Source: Spiroplasma endosymbiont of Crioceris asparagi (GTDB lineage: Bacteria; Bacillota_I; Bacilli_A; Mycoplasmatales; Mycoplasmataceae). From it: a stretch of 64,000 bases of DNA. The stretch is from positions 372,001-436,000 of the forward strand of contig NZ_OZ026475.1 in NCBI RefSeq assembly GCF_964020035.1, in the 5' to 3' direction. The notes below the pieces were generated by a model. That model searched no databases and was not told the origin of the DNA. It saw nothing but the letters and a program-made list of their open reading frames with translations. Positions 1 through 10,721 of this stretch are shown here, piece after piece. A program made the position numbers and the translations under genes. Position 1 is the first letter of the stretch. Each line of letters opens with the position of its first letter.

Positions 1-596
1 TTATTTAAAATAATTTGTGACATTTGGAAAATATCTTTAACTTCATTATTAATACAAATTAAATCAATGTTCTTTTGATTAAATTCAATTTCACCATCAA
101 TAAATTTTTTAATTTCATTTTTAATCACATTGAAATCATTTGAAAAATATTCTAAAAAATAATCAACGGCTTGTTCATTAAATTGTACATTGCTTCTTTT
201 CAATTTGGAAATTATATTTTTTTTGATCTCAAATTGATTCATTTCTTTTAATTCAATTTTTTTAATTTTTACATTAAGACCTTCAATAATTTTTAAAATG
301 CTTTTATTAAATTTATTAATTGTTGAAAATATTCAAATTATATTTTCAATTTTTAAAAATTTTTCAAATCTTTTTTTAACATAATCATTATTTTTTTCAA
401 TCAAATTTATATTATTTAGAACAATAATTTTTTTATTATTAAAAAAGCTATAGTTGCTAACAGATAATTCTAGTTCTGAAAAATTTAAGTTCTCACAATC
501 AAAAAACAAAACTTCGTTTTCTCCACCAATTGTTGTGATTAATTTATTAATTTGTTTTTTGATAATTAAATTATCATATCCATTAACGAGAAACAT
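1..596 (-). CDS. holA: DNA polymerase III delta subunit, 3' end cut by window
   Basis: Delta subunit of the clamp loader, which opens the beta sliding clamp during replication. About 198 residues are visible; the C-terminal part lies beyond the left edge. The start FLVNGYDNLIIKKQINKLI matches the HolA nucleotide-binding-fold N-terminus (hydrophobic strand, then G-x-D). ATG at 594-596 is preceded by AGAAGG at good spacing. One UGA-Trp codon near residue 88 interrupts the frame under the standard code. The position beside rpsT and comEC repeats the Bacillus comE-holA-rpsT neighbourhood, which supports the call. The sequence diverges strongly from well-studied HolA, as is usual for Mollicutes. 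Confidence 0.75.
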
Positions 597-708
597 GAGT
601 ACCTTCTTCTATTTAATTTTACATTTTTTTAAAACTAATATGTTTTTTTCTCATTTTTTAATATATACTTATTTTTGATTAATACTTATTATAAGGAGTT
701 TATATTCA

Positions 709-951
709 ATGGCAAACATAAAATCACAAGAAAAAAGAATTTTAACTAATGAAAAATCTCGTCTTTCTAATAGAGCTTTTAAATCACAAGTTAAAACTGC
801 AATTAAGAAAGCAATGATTGCTAAAGAAGCTAAAGTTAAAGAATCTGCTGAGTTAATTAATTTAGCTGTAAGTCTAATTGACAAATCTGTAACTAAAGGT
901 GTATACAAAGCAAACAAAGCAGCTAGAGAAAAATCAAGATTAATGAAATAG
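709..951 (+). CDS. rpsT: 30S ribosomal protein S20
   Basis: Small basic protein that binds 16S rRNA in the 30S subunit body. It has 80 residues, the usual S20 length, and starts MANIKSQEKRILTNEKSR, close to the family signature, followed by the typical Lys/Ala/Arg-rich helical hairpin. AAGGAG at 693-698 precedes ATG at 709. It is transcribed divergently from holA and converges on comEC, ending in a shared terminator hairpin. Confidence 0.97.
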   Translation: MANIKSQEKRILTNEKSRLSNRAFKSQVKTAIKKAMIAKEAKVKESAELINLAVSLIDKSVTKGVYKANKAAREKSRLMK

Positions 952-970
952 AGTTTTATCTCTATTTTTT
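946..970. terminator. Bidirectional terminator between rpsT and comEC
   Basis: AAATAGAG at 946-953 and CTCTATTT at 960-967 form an 8-bp stem with a 6-nt loop, flanked by T runs usable on either strand. The arms contain the rpsT stop (TAG 949-951) and the comEC stop (TAG, minus strand, 962-964), so the two genes are separated only by this hairpin. Confidence 0.8.
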
Positions 971-2221
971 TAATGCTCAATAAATAGTAAAAAATAATAA
1001 ATAGTAAATAATTACTATTGGTAAACTAATTCATTTAATAAAAATACAGATATCAATTATACACATCAAGTGTGTTATCGAATTTGTTAATAAAAGTACT
1101 GGTCGGGATATATCAATCGGCAAAATTAATTGAATCATTGATAATATTCAAACAAACAATGAATATTGGTTTAAAAACATATAGTAAAATCAATCAAAAA
1201 TATGTCATTTATAATTTGAATAGATTTGAATTGGCGAAAATAATATTATTGATAACAAAATAATTCATAATCACTTAAAATGAATTTTATTTTTAGATGT
1301 AGTAAAAATAAAATATCCTAATATTGAATAAAAAAATGTATAAGTGATTAAAAAATATGGATAAAATAAATGGATTCCGAAATTGGACTTTAATATTTTT
1401 GTGTTTTTAAATTCAATTTTTTGCTTTATCATAAAATGAATTTTGTACATTAAATAAATAATTGTATTTTTATTAAAAAGTGAATAATAACAAATTAAAA
1501 TTAAACACAATATTTGTATTCATTTTCTTTGCTTACTATTTAATTTTAAAAATTTGCAAATTTTTTGATAAACAAAATCAAGAATTAATAATTTAAATAT
1601 ATTTACTTTAAAAATGTAAGCAGATGATATTGAATTAAGATTATCTTTTATTAAAAAATAATTTTTATCATTAAAAAATGTAAATTTAATTAAATCGTTG
1701 TTATACATTTTTAAAACTTGTCAAAAAAAGTACTGAGTTCCGCGATAAAAAAAACTAATGTTATTTGGTGTAATACTGCCAATAACCCCTTCTTCTTTAT
1801 AATAAAGATCAAATTCGGGAAGCATATTTTCTGGTTTGAAATTATAATCCCCTATTCAAATAAATTCTCCTAAACTTAAATTTTGATTTAAATCTGATTT
1901 ATTAATTCTAACTACACAATTAATAAACTTTAATAAATAATAAGAACTTGTTTCTTTGTAAACTTGAAATAGATGTAATTTAATGTAATTGAGATAAACA
2001 AATAAATAAAATAAATTTAAAAGAATAATTAAACTAACAAATATAAAATAAAATATATTTTTAAAAGCAATAATTAAACAAAAAAATATGCTGATAGCGT
2101 AAAAAATATATTGTTGATTAAGCATTAATAGTTCACTAATTAAAAATAAGGTAATTAAAACAAGTTCGACATTTTTAACAAATAATAAATGGTAATGCTT
2201 CTTTATAAAATTCTTTTTCAT
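962..2221 (-). CDS. comEC: ComEC/Rec2-like competence membrane protein, short form
   Basis: Predicted inner-membrane DNA-uptake channel. Read with UGA as Trp the frame is open for 419 residues (stop TAG at 962-964); under the standard code it breaks into several pieces. Order: two or three TM segments (about residues 10-70), a soluble stretch resembling the ComEC N-terminal OB-like region (about 75-150), then a Competence-domain-like multi-TM part. SNFGIHLF near residue 265 resembles the family's SGLH motif. The metallo-beta-lactamase domain of Bacillus-type ComEC (700+ residues) is absent. It overlaps the upstream comEA-like gene by 47 nt, and no clear RBS precedes ATG 2221, so coupling is likely. 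The call rests on topology, the soluble region and the comE-holA-rpsT context. Confidence 0.6.
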
Positions 2222-2741
2222 AAACCGATTTAAAAAGTTTTTTTATTTTTATATATATTTCATTAATGTTAATGTCGTATCTAGCGTAATAAGTAACAAT
2301 CTTTTCAGCTAAATCTGCACTTAAATTTTTAGACGTAAAATATTTTTTATTAAATTCAGAACTTGTTCGATAAATTTTAATTAGTGTATTTTCATCATTT
2401 GGCATCAAGAAAATAATGTGATCTTTTTTAATCTTTGTTAAAGATGTATAGTGAAAAAATTGATTTAAATATTTTATTGAGTCAACATCTTCAAACACAT
2501 CATCATAGGTTTTATATTTAATTTTAAAATTAATTGTTTTTGGCAAAAGATTATTTATTGTTGTTGATAAATTGAATTTAATTTTAAATTTTAAATTATC
2601 ATTAGGAATAATTTTTTTATCATCTGCTTTTTGTGAATTAGAATTATTCGAAGATGTTTTACTATCAAACCCAATAAATGTAGCTATGCCTAATGAAATT
2701 AAACAAACAATTATAAAAAAAATAAATTTTATAAACTTCAC
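2175..2741 (-). CDS. Membrane-anchored protein, possible ComEA
   Basis: 188 residues with a GTG start at 2739-2741 preceded by GAGGT. One TM anchor (about residues 4-24) is followed by a Ser/Asn/Lys-rich linker and an extracytoplasmic domain. The C-terminal stretch SADLAEKIVTYYARYDINI resembles a degenerate helix-hairpin-helix of ComEA (A-x2-I-x2-YR-x-N-G-x-F). Its place directly before comEC, overlapping it, is the main reason to suggest the DNA receptor ComEA. The typical GIG hairpins are not evident, so the role is inference; a plain lipoprotein-like surface protein is the alternative. Confidence 0.4.
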   Translation of the reverse strand: MKFIKFIFFIIVCLISLGIATFIGFDSKTSSNNSNSQKADDKKIIPNDNLKFKIKFNLSTTINNLLPKTINFKIKYKTYDDVFEDVDSIKYLNQFFHYTSLTKIKKDHIIFLMPNDENTLIKIYRTSSEFNKKYFTSKNLSADLAEKIVTYYARYDININEIYIKIKKLFKSVYEKEFYKEALPFIIC

Positions 2742-2780
2742 AATATTTACCTCATTAAATACATCGTGAATTTTAAAAAT

Positions 2781-5423
2781 TTATTTTTTGATTTCTACAA
2801 TTTTTTGTATAATTGTTATTTTCTTATTTTCATATTCTTTTTGTTTTTGTTGTTCTACAACAATTTTATCTTTAGCTGCTTTTGCTAAAAAGTTTTTGTT
2901 CGATAAGATGTTATTACTTCTTTTTAATTCAGATTCAACAAGCGCAAGTTCTGTAGATAACTTATTTAATAATTCTTCATAATTAATAAAATCAGATTCT
3001 TTAATATATAAAAATAATTTTGATAAAGTTAAAATATTGTAATTTGGTTTTTCTACTTTATCGATTTTTAATACTTTAATTTCTGAGTTTACCATTTTAT
3101 TTAAATATTGATTTATAAAATCAATTTCAATATTATCTTCTACCACAAAAGTTAAGTGATTTTTATTGGCAATATTTTTTTCAGTTCTGAATTCTCTAAT
3201 TTTTGAAATAAGTTCAATTATTAGTTCAATGCTGTTATTTTCATCTTTACTAATTTTAATTGCTAAATTATCATCTCAATCTTCAATTACAATTGATTCT
3301 TGTAAATTTAATTTTTGATAAATTTCTTCAGTTACAAATGGAATAAATGGATGCAACATAATTAAAATATCTTTGAGAACATATACTAGTGTTTTTAATG
3401 TTGTATTTTTAATTGCTGACTCATCATTTAAATTTGATTTAGCCAATTCAATAAATCAAGAACAATAATCATTTCACACAAAGTTAGTTAATAATTTTGA
3501 AGCAATTGAAAAATTATAAGTTTCAATACATTTTTTTACTTCTGCTTTAACAAGTTTTAATTTTTGAATAATTCATTTGTTAATAATATTTTTTTGATTT
3601 ACTTCACTATTTAAATTTTTAATAAAATTTTCATTATTAAATTTGGTATTAAAATTACTTGCTTCTAAATTCATAATTACATATCGTGAAGCATTTCATA
3701 ATTTATTAATAAAATTTCATCCAGCACGAATTTTTTCTTCAGAAAATTTAATATCCATTCCCGGAGTAGAGTTAGACACAAGCGCATATCTTAAACTGTC
3801 AACCCCATACTCTTTAATAACTTCTAAAGGATCAATTCCATTTCCTAATGATTTAGACATTTTACGTCCATTTTCATCTCTTACCAATCCATGAAGTAAT
3901 AAATCTTGAAATGGTTTTTGACCAGTTAAGTTTAATGATTGGAAAATCATTCTTGAAGCTCAAAAGAAAATAATGTCATAACCAGTTACTAAAACAGAGT
4001 TGGGGAAAAATTTATTAAATAATTGATTTTGTTGTTTGATTGATTTATCAGGATTTCATTCCATACAAATTAGTGGTCATAAGGCTGAAGAAAATCATGT
4101 ATCTAACACATCATTGTCTTGAACATAATCACTTTCGTTTTTAGGGGGATTAATCTCACAATAAATTTCTCCTGTTTGTTTATGATATCAAACTGGAATT
4201 TGATGACCTCAAACTAGTTGTCGAGAAATAGTTCAATCATAAACATTTTCCATTCATTTTAATAAATCATTGTTAAAACGTTTATCAAAAACATTTATTT
4301 TATCTTTAGATGCTTGTAATTTAACAACACTTGAACCAAGATCTTTCATTTTTACAAATCATTGTTTTGAAAGCATTGGTTCAACAATGGCATTAGATTT
4401 TTCACTATATCCTACACTACTAGTAATTTCTTCTTCTTTAATAAATGATTTAGTTAAGTTTTTAATAATTTGTTTTCTTGCCGCAAAACGATCAAGTCCT
4501 TGATATGTACCACAAATCTCATTCATTGAACCATCTAAATTCATACAATTAATCATTTCTAAATGGTGTTTTTTTCCTAATTCAAAATCGTTTTTATCAT
4601 GAGCTGGTGTACATTTCATAACACCTGTTCCAAAATCAATATCTACATATTCATCACCAATAATTGGAAGTAAATTACCATTTACTGGATTTATTACTTT
4701 TTTACCAATGAAAGATTTAAATCTTTCATCCAAAGGATTAACAACAAGACAAACATCACCAAACATTGTTTCAGGACGAGTAGTAGCAACTTCTAAAAAG
4801 TTATTAGAATTTTCTAAAAAATATTTAAAATAATACATTTTAGTTGTGCTTTCTTTATAAATTACTTCAATATTTGAAATTGCTGTTTGAAATTGTGGGT
4901 CTCAATTAACAAGTGTGTAATCTTGATAAATTAACCCTTTTTTATACATTTCTACAAAAACTTTTCTTACAATTTTTTGATTTGCCTCTGAGAATGTGAA
5001 TTGTTCTTTTGAACGATCAATAGCTAAACCAAAAGCATCTCATTGACTTTTAATATTTTTTTCATAGACAGCTTTTCATTTTCAAATTTCATCTAAGAAT
5101 TCTTTACGAGTTAATTTATTTTTGTCAATATTTGCTTCACGCAAATATTTTTCAACAACTGCTTGTGTAGCAATTCCTGCATGATCCATTCCTGGAACTC
5201 ATAATGTTTCAAAACCATTTAATTTTTTAAATCGAATTAATAAATCTTGAATAGCATTATCCAAAGAGTGACCTAAATGTAATTTACCTGTGACATTTGG
5301 TGGTGGCATAATAATTGAAAACGCTGGTTTTTTAGAATTTTCATTCACATTAAAATAACCTTTTTTAATTCAATAACTATTTTTGTCTTGTTCAACAATT
5401 AAATGATTGTATTTTGATTCCAT
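2781..5423 (-). CDS. valS: Valyl-tRNA synthetase
   Basis: Class I enzyme that charges tRNA-Val. It has 880 residues, normal for ValRS. The HIGH motif is HLGH at residues 49-52 within [13 protein letters not shown], diagnostic of ValRS; KMSKS lies at 521-525. The CP1 editing domain follows HIGH ([10 protein letters not shown]), and a C-terminal coiled coil rich in Lys/Glu closes the protein. Many UGA-Trp codons lie in the frame. ATG at 5421-5423 has GGAG upstream. The gene is preceded by a T-box leader. The comEA-like gene and comEC follow closely on the same strand and may be co-transcribed. Confidence 0.98.
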
Positions 5424-5441
5424 ATTTTCTCCTTTTAAATA

Positions 5442-5605
5442 AAAAAATTCCTTCATATTAAAATATGAAGGAACGAATAAGATATCCGCGGTACCATCCT
5501 TATTGACTAAAGCCCACTTAATTAAATATTTAGTTTTACTTTTGCAACCTTCAATAACAACGCATATTAGTTCACACCACCCACTAACTCTCTGAAAATT
5601 GTTGA
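5442..5605 (-). promoter_or_regulatory. T-box leader of valS, specifier GUU (Val)
   Basis: On the minus strand the T-box core AAGGATGGTACCGCGG (core complement at 5486-5496) pairs with the NCCA end of uncharged tRNA. It is followed by a terminator hairpin, TTCCTTCATATT/AATATGAAGGAA plus a U run (5442-5473). Upstream lie a GGTGG motif and the AGAG region (5576-5595). A GUU triplet at 5546-5548 sits 28 nt after GGTGG, the same offset at which the ileS leader has AUC, so it is the likely specifier. Uncharged tRNA-Val should favour read-through into valS. Confidence 0.9.
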
Positions 5606-5630
5606 AATTTACTCCTCAAAAACTATTTTT

Positions 5631-5636
5631 ATTATA
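5631..5636 (-). promoter_or_regulatory. Putative -10 box of the valS T-box transcript
   Basis: On the minus strand this is a perfect TATAAT, placed so that transcription would start about 7 nt later, just before the T-box stem I region. No convincing -35 box is seen; the upstream DNA is the A/T palindrome at 5653-5676. Confidence 0.5.
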
Positions 5637-5652
5637 CATTATTTGAAAAAAA

Positions 5653-5676
5653 GATATTTTTTTTAAAAAAAATATC
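5653..5676. repeat. Perfect 24-bp A/T palindrome between divergent valS and permease promoters
   Basis: GATATTTTTTTT followed at once by its exact reverse complement, with no loop. It lies between the putative -10 boxes of the two divergent units. It could be an AT-rich UP-like element or operator. It is a poor intrinsic terminator because the stem lacks GC pairs. Confidence 0.6.
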
Positions 5677-5695
5677 ACATGGTTGTATATTTTGG

Positions 5696-5701
5696 TACAA
5701 T
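5696..5701 (+). promoter_or_regulatory. Putative -10 box of the permease transcript
   Basis: TACAAT on the plus strand, about 20 nt upstream of the purine aptamer, consistent with a start point near 5708. There is no clear -35 box. Confidence 0.4.
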
Positions 5702-5718
5702 CTTTTTAATTAAATATG

Positions 5719-5785
5719 AAAATTTATATAAGTTGATATATTGGATCGACGTTTCTACCTTGCACCTATGCATGTCTATAAATTC
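5719..5785 (+). promoter_or_regulatory. Purine riboswitch, guanine-like core with unusual P3/L3
   Basis: P1 AATTTATA (5721-5728) pairs with TATAAATT (5777-5784). J1/2 is UAA. P2 is GTTGAT/ATCGAC (5732-5737, 5745-5750). L2 is ATATTGG, and J2/3 is the canonical GUUUCUACC (5751-5759). P3 is short, with a U-U mismatch and a 4-nt loop CCTA instead of the usual 7-nt L3; its CC can still pair with the GG of L2. The ligand-specifying position 74 is C (guanine/hypoxanthine class), but the usually conserved A73 appears to be U. It precedes a purine permease. No terminator hairpin follows, so control may act on translation. Confidence 0.85.
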
Positions 5786-5823
5786 TACTTGTATTGTTTT
5801 CTATTTAATATTTTAGGAGAAAA

Positions 5824-7308
5824 ATGGAAAACACAGAATTTAAATATAGTAAGTTTAAAGCACTTACTAAAATCCAAAAGTTCTTTAAATTAGATACTTT
5901 TAACTCAACCATCAAAAAAGAAATTATTGGTGGTTTAACAACCTTTTTATCAATGGCTTACATTCTTAGTGTTGCTCCAAGCATGTTAAGTCAATCACCT
6001 TCAACATTTGGTGGTGCATCAATGAATCAACAAGGAATATTTTTATCAGTAGTGATTGCTTCATTTATTTGTACAATGATTATGGGATTATTTGCAAATA
6101 TTCCAGCCGCCCTTTCCACAAGTATGGGGTTAATGCCAATTTTTATATTCACTCTTGCAACTAAAAGTTTTGAATATCAAGGTGTTTCATCAACTGTAGG
6201 ATTTGAGGGAGCATTAATTGCATCAATGTTATCTTCAATTGCCTTCTTATTGTGCTCAATTACCCCAATTAGAGCATATGTAGTTTATGCTTTACCTAAA
6301 TCATTAAAAATTGCAATTGGGGTTTCTATTGGTTTCTTTATTGCTTACATTGGTTTAGCAGATATGGACTTTGTAGAAAAAACTGGTGGTTTACCAATTG
6401 CTAAACTAAGTAATTTAAAAAATACTTTTCCAATGATAATTTTAGGGTTTATAACTTTAGCAATTATGTTGTTTTTATATTATAAAAAAATTCCAGGTGC
6501 AACAATTATTGCAATTATGATTGGATTTGTGGGAGCATTAATTATTGCTAATTTATTTACTTTAAAAGGATCACAAATTGATGCATTTAATAATACAAAA
6601 TTTGAAAATATTAAAGATTCATTTAAACATTATTCAAATATGTTTTCTGGGTTTAAATATAATTTAAGTCAAACATATAAAGCTTTTGGACAAACTAAAA
6701 TTTGAGCAAACCCAACAATTTATATTTGTGCCTTTATGATGATGTTTTTAAACTTCTTTGATGCTACAGGAACATTAACTGCCTTTAGTATGAACTTAGA
6801 TAAAAAAACTGGTAAGCATCCCGAAATTTCTCATCGTGCATTAATTGTTGATTCAGCATCAACATTAATTGGAACAACTGCATTAGGAACATCTCCAATG
6901 GGAGTTTTCTCTGAATCATTTACTGGTTTAGAGCAAGGAGCAAGAACTGGTTTAGCTTCAGTTGTTACAGCATTGCTATTTTTAATCTCAATAATTTTTG
7001 CTCCAATTTTTACAGCCATACCACAATGTGTTACTAGTTCAGCATTAATCTTTGTTGGAATTATGATGATTGGTGGAATTAAAGATATTGAATGACAAAA
7101 AACTTCATTTATGGCAGCAAGTTTCTTTTCAATATTATTAATGATTACAACTTATTCAATCGTTAATGGAATAGCAGCCGCTGTAATAAGTTATACATTC
7201 TTAGCATGAGTAACTAAAAAAGAAGAAGAAAATGAAATGAACATATTCTTAATAATACTTTCGATAATTTTTATCATTTATTTTGTAGCTTATGCATTTA
7301 TACAATAA
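5824..7308 (+). CDS. NCS2/AzgA-type purine permease
   Basis: 494-residue permease, likely importing guanine or hypoxanthine by proton symport. The N-terminal signature GGLTTFLSMAYILSVAPSML matches the AzgA/PbuG branch (TTFLTMAYI-x2-VNP). A further motif, SPMGVFSESFTGLEQGARTG, matches the conserved TS-x-E-S-x2-G-x-GARTG segment. About 12-14 TM helices cover the whole length. Two stretches are joined by UGA-Trp codons (for example at 6703-6705). AGGAG at 5815-5819 precedes ATG 5824. The purine riboswitch upstream supports the substrate class. A strong terminator follows. Confidence 0.9.
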
Positions 7309-7325
7309 TTGTTATTAACTATTTT

Positions 7326-7352
7326 AAAAAGAGATCGGGAGATCTCTTTTTT
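7326..7352 (+). terminator. Rho-independent terminator after the permease
   Basis: AAAGAGATC, loop GGGA, GATCTCTTTTTT: a 9-bp perfect stem followed by a T run, 18 nt past the permease stop. Confidence 0.9.
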
Positions 7353-7377
7353 GTTTATAAATTTAAATTAGATTTTA

Positions 7378-7896
7378 TTAATTTTTTACATAAAATTCAT
7401 TATTTATTTTTGTTCAAATAAAATTAAGTCTTTTAAAACTAAAGAAAAATATAATACCCAAAGCATAACAAACTACCATTTGAATTAAGTCTGTAATTAA
7501 TTCATACTTGGCCATTTCTTCACCAAATAAAATATAACTATAAAAAACATATATCAATAAACAAATTGTAGCTAGAAACATTGAAATATAAACAGTGATT
7601 TTTTTTGATAAATAATAGACGAAAACAAACATCAATATTCTTACAAATATTGAAATAGGAATATATGCAAATCCTCCGCTTGCTAAATCAGTAATGGTTA
7701 CATAAACAATTCCACAAATAATCATCATTGGACCTTTAATATAAACAATTAAAGCTATATAAAGGCCATCTGCGGGTTGAAAAATTGCATTTCCCCCAAA
7801 CTTAGCTAGTAATGAAAAAATTAAACTAATTGTGGTTAAAATTGCACTTATTAATGCAGTTGTGGTTAAGTAACGCGTAGATTTTAGGGCTTTCAT
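7378..7896 (-). CDS. ECF transporter S component, substrate unknown
   Basis: 172-residue hydrophobic protein with five or six TM helices, the size of an energy-coupling-factor S component, which binds a vitamin or similar nutrient and docks on a shared EcfT-EcfA module. ADGLYIALIVYIKGPMMII, then a D-L-x-S-G element (TDLASGGFAYIP), resembles the PF07155/HmpT-like group (D-A-x4-A-x4-GP ... D-L-x-S-G). No motif fixes the ligand. A G-rich RBS (AAGGGGGG) precedes ATG 7896. The last 12 residues lie past a UGA-Trp codon. No ECF ATPase genes are in the window. Confidence 0.7.
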
Positions 7897-7956
7897 ATAT
7901 CAACCCCCCTTATATTATTTAATTATAAATATAAAAAAAATAAACACTTGTTTATT

Positions 7957-10686
7957 TTAATCTTCTAATTCAATAATTTGTTTTGATAATAAACGGTTAC
8001 GAGTTCATGGATCTTGAAAAAATTTAGCAATAATATAATTAATAAAATCAACTACCACAATTAAGATTCCTGGCATTAATGAACCAATTAGCATAAATGC
8101 AATTATCCCAATGTGTTCAACATTATATGAACTAGTTGGCAAGATGTTAAATATATCAGTGTTTATTTTTGGAATAAATAAGATTAAAGTATTTAACATA
8201 AAAGCAAATATTGATGAAAATAATAGCGATTTATTTAGTTTATAACCAAATTTAACTGCCCCATCTCAACTAGTAATTCTCATTGTATTTACAAAAAAGA
8301 TTGGCGAAGTTGTCATTACAAAGAATGTTGCAGTTTTTGCAAACTCATTGTTATAAATTGTTCTTGTAATAAAAAATATTGCTAATGAAAATCCTGCTGA
8401 TATTAAAACTATTTTTAAAAATAAAATTCACGTACCGTTTAATAATGAATTTTTTTTCTTTGATTTATTATTTTTAACAAAAGCTTTTTCAGTTTCTCCC
8501 ATTCCAATTGTTGTAGCTAATAGCGATTCAATAATTAGGTTTATTCAAAGAATTTGAACGGCATTTAAAAATGATTCACCAGTTGTAATGATTATTGCCC
8601 CTAAAACAATAATGTTCGCAATATTTACTCCCATTACAAAGGCAATAGTTTTTTGAATTCTTTGAAATACACCACGCCCCTCTTTAATACCATTAACAAT
8701 TGTAAATAAGTTATCATCAGTTAAAATTGCATCAGCTGAATCTTTGGCAACATCAGTTCCCGTAATTCCCATGGCAACTCCCACATCAGCAATTGCTAAT
8801 GATGAAGCATCATTAACACCATCACCTGTCATCGAAACTACTTCACCTTTTTCTTGAAATAGTTTAATGATTTTAACTTTATGTTCGGGATTAACACGAG
8901 CAAAAACTCTAATATGATCTAAAAGCGACAACAATTCTGTTTTAGAATATGTATCAAGTTGTTCAGCACTCATAACTTGTCTTTCTTCTGAAGCTAATCC
9001 TAAATCACGTGCAATTGATAAAGCAGTACTTGGGTGATCTCCAGTAATCATTACAACTTTAATATTTTCACGATTAGTAATTTTAATTGTTTCCACAGCC
9101 ATTGGTCTTACTGGATCTTTCATTCCCACAGCAGACACAAATATTAAATCCTTTTCTTCTTCATTATTCGCTTCTTTATAAGCAAACGCCATAACTCTTA
9201 AAGATTCTTGTGACATACTAGCAGTGATTTGCATTATTTGATTAATATCTGCTTTTGTAATTTTTTTAATTTCATTATTAATAAAAATTCGATTACATCT
9301 TTGAAGAATTTGTTCAACTCCACCTTTTGAAAAAACAAAATTATGGTCATCAATTTTATTAATTGTTGTCATCATTTTTCTTGTAGAATCAAAAGATATT
9401 TCATTTAATCTTTTGTATTTTTTTCTAATTACTAGTTCATCAAAACCAATTTGTTGTGAAAAATCAATAAATGCTAATTCAGTTGGATCACCAATTCTTT
9501 CGCCATCTTGAATCATTGAATCATTACATAAAATCATACTTTGAATAAATTTATTGTTTTGTTCGTTATCTTCTCAACTATTTAATCAAACTCCTGATTC
9601 AACAATTTCATTATTAATAATAATTTTTTCAACTGTCATTTTATTTTGAGTTAAGGTTCCGGTTTTATCAGTACAAATAACGTTCACTGAACCCAATGAC
9701 TCCACAACACTAATTTTTTTAACAATCATATTATTTTTAACCATTCTTTTAGTACTTACACTTAATGCAATAGAAATGGCGGCTGCTAAACATTCTGGAA
9801 TTAATCCAATTGCTAATGTAATTGAAACCATTAAATTATCAAATCATGTATCTTTTCCAGAATTGACGATCTCTAATCCAACAAAGAAAATAATTCCCAC
9901 CAAAACACTAATAATGGCAATTTTATAAGTAAATTTATCAATGCTTTTTTCTAACAATGTTTTTTTAGCAGGTGCTTCTACAATCATTTTAGAAATTTTA
10001 CCAATTTCTGTTTCTTCACCAATTTTGATAACTATTCCAACTGCACGACCATTAGTAACAAATGTTGATGAAAAAGCAATATTTTTCATTTCTGCTAATA
10101 TATTTGTTTCTTTTTGAATTGAATCGGCAGTTTTTCAAACTTGAGTTGATTCTCCAGTTAAATTAGATTCATCAATTGTTAAGTTTGATGCATCTAACAA
10201 TCTTAAATCAGCTGGTACATAACGCCCCGCTTCTAAAAGAACAATATCTCCAAGAGTTAATTCAGCTGCAGTTATTTCAACCGGCATTGAATTTCTAATA
10301 ACTACACATTTAGGTTTAGTTAATTTTTTTAGTGAGGTTACAGATTTTTGAGTTTTAATTTCTTGCACCAATTCTAAAATACTATCAATAATAACAATCA
10401 AAAGAATAACAACACAATCAATGTATGCTGTAAATTTATAATTTTTTGTGATTAAGGGTTCAACAAAAGAAATAAGCGCTGCAAATAATAAAATTAATTG
10501 AATTGGTTCCATTAAAGTTTTAATAAACAAACTAAAAATTGATTCTTTTTTTGATTCTTGAATCTCATTTTTGCCAAATTTATTATAGTTTTCCTCTACT
10601 TGTTGAGAAGATAAACCCGCTTCTAATGTTACATTATACTTATCTAAAATATCTTTTTTGTCTATATTCGACGGATATAAATCCAT
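7957..10686 (-). CDS. Cation-transporting P-type ATPase (P2, Ca2+-like)
   Basis: 909-residue P2-type pump. Order: N-terminal cation ATPase domain, M1-M2, actuator domain with TGES near residue 180, M3-M4, the phosphorylation motif DKTGTLT (Asp340), nucleotide-binding domain, TGDHP and MTGDGVNDASSL hinge motifs, and a C-terminal block of six TM helices. M4 reads IPECLAA (P297-E298-C299) where Ca2+ pumps usually have IPEGLPA, and M6 has NLIIES instead of N-x2-TD. Family and fold are certain; the transported ion (Ca2+ by similarity) is not. Five or more UGA-Trp codons split the frame under the standard code. engB lies just upstream on the same strand. Confidence 0.88.
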
Positions 10687-10721
10687 TATTTAAAACCTCT
10701 ATTTATCTTTGATTATATATT

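Noticed and set aside
669-980. 103-codon minus-strand ORF across rpsT
   Set aside because: Shadow of rpsT in the opposite strand; out of frame with comEC.
1072-1263. 63-codon plus-strand ORF
   Set aside because: It is antisense to comEC, which is open through this whole stretch when UGA is Trp; no RBS.
962-2221. comEC as a broken pseudogene
   Set aside because: All interruptions are UGA codons, read as Trp in this genome; no frameshift is needed.
2781-5423. Fragmented valS as a frameshifted gene
   Set aside because: The breaks are UGA codons; frame and all motifs are continuous.
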